DNA from: an uncultured Muribaculaceae bacterium
GTDB taxonomy: Bacteria; Bacteroidota; Bacteroidia; Bacteroidales; Muribaculaceae
Assembly (NCBI GenBank): GCA_910584495.1
Contig: CAJUAR010000027.1
Location: 1-32,576, forward strand
Direction: 5' to 3'
Length of the DNA: 32,576 nt
Under the pieces are notes generated by a model that worked only from the letters and a program-made list of their open reading frames with translations, ran no database searches and had not been told where the DNA came from. The position numbers and the translations under genes were made by a program. Shown here one piece after another: positions 32,560 to 32,576 of the stretch; position 1 is the stretch's first letter, and every line of letters begins with the position of its first letter.

Positions 32560-32576
32560 AGGTTAAAGGGGTTAAA

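Noticed and set aside
1..32576. CRISPR arrays, rRNA, insertion sequences, integrases, phage genes
   Set aside because: No regularly spaced direct repeats, rRNA sequence, transposase or recombinase frame was seen anywhere in the window.

Overview
The window looks like chromosomal DNA of a gut-type Bacteroidales bacterium, most likely close to Muribaculaceae or Bacteroidaceae. The evidence is a SusC/SusD pair with a divergent membrane-tethered regulator, a DUF3256 protein, the fused FtcD histidine-degradation route, few Shine-Dalgarno sequences, and repeated promoters of the Bacteroidota type (TTTG or TTG, 20 bases, TAnnTTTG). The family assignment is inference from reading only.

Layout. Bases 1-128 hold the end of a tRNA-Leu and a strong hairpin terminator. 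Bases 180-4158 hold a possible 24-residue membrane peptide and a minus-strand operon: DEAD-box RNA helicase, DUF3256 protein, xseA. Bases 4243-4584 hold tRNA-Arg(CCT) and tRNA-Asp(GTC) with their promoter. Bases 4645-9160 hold a minus-strand operon of topA, an RluA-type pseudouridine synthase and a GNAT-like protein. Bases 9215-12493 are a visibly AT-rich cassette on the minus strand: an Rhs-core/HExxH gene whose signal-peptide start is cut off by an in-frame stop, two related small (lipo)proteins and two related outer-membrane barrels, all tightly packed. Bases 12637-15306 hold an S9 peptidase followed with no gap by a DUF6155-like gene. Bases 15238-15979 are a 742-base divergent intergenic region containing a large nested inverted repeat. 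Bases 15980-22397 are a complete histidine-utilisation operon: ftcD, hutU, hutH, hutI. A terminator, then a UvrD/PcrA helicase with a TTG start, follow. Bases 24724-32489 hold a propeller/Y_Y_Y/HTH regulator divergent from susC and susD; susD has an in-frame TGA. A palindrome closes the window.

How the genes work together. The hut genes form a full route: HutH deaminates histidine to urocanate, HutU hydrates it, HutI opens the ring, and bifunctional FtcD moves the formimino group to tetrahydrofolate, leaving glutamate. The SusC/SusD pair would bind and import a glycan or oligosaccharide under control of the divergent regulator; no glycoside hydrolase is present to name the substrate. The least ordinary parts are the Rhs-lipoprotein-barrel cassette, which could be a remnant toxin/immunity or surface-effector locus, the nested palindromic element upstream of the hut operon, and the two genes interrupted by in-frame stops.
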